64,000 bases of DNA from Dillenia suffruticosa. Lineage: Eukaryota; Streptophyta; Magnoliopsida; Dilleniales; Dilleniaceae. Shown here piece after piece: positions 60,522 to 64,000 of this stretch. The stretch is taken from NCBI GenBank assembly GCA_033439265.1, contig JAVTVX010000031.1, forward strand, positions 16,970,001 to 17,034,000, read 5' to 3'. The notes under the pieces are model-generated. The model was not told the origin of the DNA and did not search any database. It saw only the letters and a list, made by a program, of their open reading frames with translations. The position numbers and the translations under genes are program-made. Positions within the stretch are counted from its first letter, which is position 1; each line of letters starts with the position of its first letter.

Positions 60522-63237
60522 TCAGGTTTTGGATGCAATAAACTGACTGCAATCAATTCCCTTCTCATCAAATGCTTCAACCAGCTTGTCAAAAAGCTTA
60601 GCAAGCATGAGCTTGAAACCCTTTGAGCTTTCCAACTTATTTTCTTGCACAGCATCTTCTTTTTCAAAAGCACAGCCTAATGCAGCTCCTTTCATATATG
60701 CCTTACAAGCAGGGAGTATCCACCGGGCACGTTGGCTAAAGTGCTCTTCCACAAGTGCCTCAAAATGCTGCACAAATTCAGAAATGAGATTAGATCCCTT
60801 AAATACTCTAATTTCCAAGCACAATCTCAAAATTATAGTAAAGTGCATGCTACAGGCAACTAAAACTTTCTGCTTTGTACCTTGGGCGGCTTCCGTAGAA
60901 CATACAGCATAGATTTGCAAGTAACGAGGAATGCATTCTCATTGTAACTGATTGAATTTTTCTCTCCCCCAACATTTCCAACTTGCTTATCGTATCCAGC
61001 CTCATTGAAGTATGGCTTTTCATTAAGCACGAGTGCTTGTAGGGAGAGGAGAACTTGCAAAATGGTCGACTCCCCAGGATTCCATACTTCAGTTCCTGTG
61101 CCTGTCCATGTATTCAGGAGACTAAGGCAGACCTTCCCAGACTCATACAAGTTAGGATTTACACGGAGCCCACCAGAAATGTAATGAACCATCTACATGA
61201 AACACAACATCCATGAAAAACTCACTCTTTGTCCGATCATACTTTTATATGCTGCTATCTGTTCATAATTGAAAGAACGCCATAAATCATCTCAATTAAG
61301 GGCATTAAAAGGCAAAATTTTACTTTTTTTCTTTGATGGATTATACTGAGAAAGATGAAATCTAACTGAGAAACCATATATGCAGAAGTCATTCTCAAGA
61401 ATACAAAGCAAATAATAACGACTTACGGGTGGCTCATGAGGATAATCTGGTGGAAGAAAAATGTCGAAGAAGAAAAGCGCATCATGATATGGAGTTCCAG
61501 GACTACCCACAGTGGCAGCTCTAAGGAGGTCCATCCTGTCCTCATAGGCACGGACATAGATGGTATCTGTTGATTTTGCAAGAATTCCATTCAGCATTAT
61601 GTCCAGAAGTATGTCAATGTAATCTTTTGTATTTGAGTGACTCCTAGAGGGATTAGTCAAATTATGATTTATCGAACATAGGAGTAGCACACTGGCATTT
61701 TTTTTCTTGTTGATTCGAAACCTAGTCTGCCTCTGCTGTGTATTCTCTACAGAAGTCGAGAATGTCAGTCTCACTAGATTATCATTTTCTAAAAGCCTCA
61801 GTACTTGACATTTTTCTTCTTTTCTTTTCATACTCTGTTGATTCAGGAATGCAAAATATTTATTTATTCATTTTTGTGGTTTTGATTTTAATTACCAAAA
61901 ATCATCAGCCACACAGAATCAGATATCACTACCTCCATATGGCATTGCAAAAGTATTCTTATCAGAAATTAGAGACGCTGATTATTGCCAACTGAAGGAA
62001 AAAAAAAAATTACTTAAAGTTTTCTCACATAAAATATACATAATCTTTATTCACCGGTAAAGATTTTCCGCCTTCTATTAATCAATCACATCATGTAATT
62101 TCCATACTGATTTTTTTTCCTCGTACTACAGGATAAAAGTGCTAACCTGGAAGATCTTTCTTTAGAATATTCCACTCTTGCTGAACCTTCCTCAACCATC
62201 CTCTTTTTACCTATCAGCCAAGGGAAACAAAAATAATAACTCCACTTGAATAGTTAGAATTAACAGGATGCAGCCAATAAGATATAAAAATTTCTCACCT
62301 GAGATACTGGCAATCCCTTTCCAGCACCATCAACAAAATGGTGGTCTGAACAATCATTGACCATATCAAATTGCCCAAATCGTTTTGGACTCTTGCTGCC
62401 CGATGAAAGTGAAGGGTCTTCATTGTCCAGAGCCATGTCAATATGCTCAGTGAATTTTTCCTCTCCAACATTCTCAAGGTCTTGATCTAACAAGAATGAT
62501 TCCTCAGAGCAGACATTGCGAGATTCCAAAAGTTCTTCATGAGGAACCCAATAACCATTCAGATTCTCAGATATACAGCCATGTGATGCTTGATCTGATA
62601 ACTGTGTGAGACCAAGAGAGCCAAATAGACTTGCAGCAATGCCTTTGAAGAACCCAATAGCAGATTGAGGATGAAAAAAAGGAGTAGAGTCCTTCAAGTA
62701 TTTTTTGCAGTGTTCATCAACACTTCCAGATTCCAGTATTTCCTGTTTGGGCATGAATTACACAGTTTGTCAAAAGAATGTTCAAAATAAAAAAAGGAGA
62801 AAACTAAGCATTGGACTAGCAACTTCTTTTTAAATTGTTTGGGGATGCGGGGATTGAATAGACAGACAAGACAGAGTGGTTGCTTTACCTTTCCCTTGTG
62901 GTGGAAAGCCTGCTTCTCAAACTCAGCTGTTTCTTCATTCAGTTCATCGTTATTTAGCTCAGGAAGAATGGAAGTTGCAGCTGAACCATCATATTTGTCC
63001 ACACAGAAAATTTCATAGGGTGCAACCTGGAAAATTAAATAGGAAAAAGTTTTAAAGAAATCCTCAAGTTTGATGCATTGCTTTTCATCAACTCATTAAA
63101 ATAGAATGAAAGTCATCCACTTCAAAGTCATCTTCTGCAGCTGAGGTTGATCTAGCAAAGGTTGTTTAGTAAAAAGGCAGGGGCTAATGTGAGGAACAAA
63201 CTTCAGGGCTAGGAATAGAGAGGGCAAACAATCATAA

Positions 63238-63277
<40 letters not shown>

Positions 63278-64000
63278 AAATATTTAAAAATCTAAGATCA
63301 TAACTCAATTGATAATAGCACTGGAGTCCGGAAACAAATGAGTCTTCTGGACCCACCAAAGCTCTGAACAGGTTAAGTCCCAAAATGTTGCATAGAAAAT
63401 TTGATCACAAAGCTCCTAAGAAAACTAAAAAGGGAAGAACAGAATTAAAAAAAAGGGATTATATGACCATCGTGTTATAAATAGGACTTGATCCAGGGAG
63501 CAGAACTCATCACAATATCTGGAAAATACCAGTACCATGAACCATACAAGACATTAATTTTTTTTTCCACGAGACTACTCTCCCACAATGGGATATTAAA
63601 ATACACTAATAACTAGCAAAACTCAATCATTGAAAATACTCTTGCAAAATCAAGTATAACTGAATATTAATGGGGCAAACTTGAATGAAAAATTTTTACC
63701 TTGGATATAACACCAGTAGCCCATTTCACCTCAACAACCCCATCTTTAAAGCCCATAACATTGCCAATGCATGACAAATAAAACTCACTGCTATACATGT
63801 TTTGTTCCTCAATGCTGAATTTGTTTTTAAAATCAACTTTATCACCTCTGCATGCCTTGAGATCTTCTGAATCTTTACATATTTGTCCATCTGCTTGACC
63901 AGTAAGCCTAAAAACAACTTCCCCAAGACAGAAAGAGTAAACTGGGTGTTCAACTAGTTCATAAGCACTTACGGTTTCCTCCACCCAGGCCCCCTTAACC
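60522..64000 (-). CDS. UBC23: Probable ubiquitin-conjugating enzyme E2 23, partial (5' end outside window)
   Basis: Seven - strand exons with consistent phases: >64000-63700, 63026-62889, 62742-62299, 62210-62147, 61566-61427, 61192-60881 and 60767-60522, giving about 546 C-terminal residues. The first carries GNVMGFKDGVVEVKWATG, a Tudor/SH3-like repeat of the UBC23/PHO2-type N-terminal half. The UBC fold starts at WLRKVQQEWNILKKDLP and continues RAYEDRMDLLRAATVGSPGT and FLPPDYPHEPP. The catalytic cysteine is in GKVCLSLLNTW (codon near 61127-61129). The family consists of large E2/E3 hybrid enzymes of about 1100 residues; UBC24 is the phosphate regulator PHO2. PHEPPMVHY favours UBC23 over UBC24. 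The frame is intact in all seven exons; the reading frame is open to the edge. Confidence 0.92.
63240..63275 (+). repeat. (AT)n microsatellite in a UBC23 intron
   Basis: Pure AT/TA tract inside the intron between 63026 and 63700 of the UBC23 gene. Confidence 0.9.

Noticed and set aside
1-64000. CRISPR arrays, bacterial operons, plasmid or phage functions
   Set aside because: The window is plant nuclear DNA; the dinucleotide arrays are microsatellites and no repeat-spacer pattern exists.
1-64000. tRNA genes
   Set aside because: Box A/B-like pairs at 10325, 28600, 46880 and 50290 do not fold into a convincing cloverleaf by eye and have A-rich or SINE-like tails.

Overview
The window is nuclear DNA of a eudicot plant. 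It is AT-rich, has spliced genes with GT-AG introns, is full of GA/CT and AT microsatellites, SINE-like repeats and LTR elements, and encodes plant-specific families (PPR, CASP-like, callose synthase, DUF2921, UBC23). No species can be named from the sequence alone.

Layout. 0.4-10 kb: three tandem + strand copies of a two-exon P-class PPR gene. The first (423-3646) and third (7814-9701) are open; the middle one (5391-6506) is dead and lacks exon 1. A solo LTR sits in the intron of the first, and a 48-bp inverted repeat lies behind the third. 11.5-15 kb: an RMA-type membrane-anchored RING E3 ligase on the - strand with a probable 2.5-kb intron in its 5' UTR. 18-20.2 kb: an eight-exon + strand gene for a 211-residue coiled-coil protein, reconstructed here from splice sites. 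21.3-23 kb: a - strand LOL2-like protein with two LSD1 zinc fingers, whose reading frame is disturbed by two one-base indels and which uses a GC splice donor. 26.4-27.1 kb: a three-exon CASP-like membrane protein. 29.2-30.8 kb: a broken DYW-class PPR gene. 35.8-41.2 kb: an intact intronless 1789-codon callose synthase of the CalS11 type. 43.5-59 kb: three tandem - strand DUF2921 genes, all broken; the third is split near its signal peptide by a 6.1-kb LTR retrotransposon. 60.5 kb to the right edge: the 3' part (seven exons) of a UBC23-type E2/E3 ubiquitin-conjugating enzyme whose 5' end lies outside the window.

Functionally this is an ordinary gene neighbourhood: organelle RNA processing (PPR), ubiquitin ligation (RMA, UBC23), cell-wall callose (CalS11) and membrane scaffolds (CASPL). 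I see no operon-like or defence system. The notable points are structural: two tandem families with extensive decay, several insertions with well-defined target-site duplications, and a foldback in the 3' flank of a PPR gene. From memory of Arabidopsis locus numbers, RMA1, CASPL1C1 and a CalS gene lie close together on chromosome 4, and LOL2, a DUF2921 gene and a PPR gene form another chromosome 4 group, so the window may preserve an ancestral arrangement.
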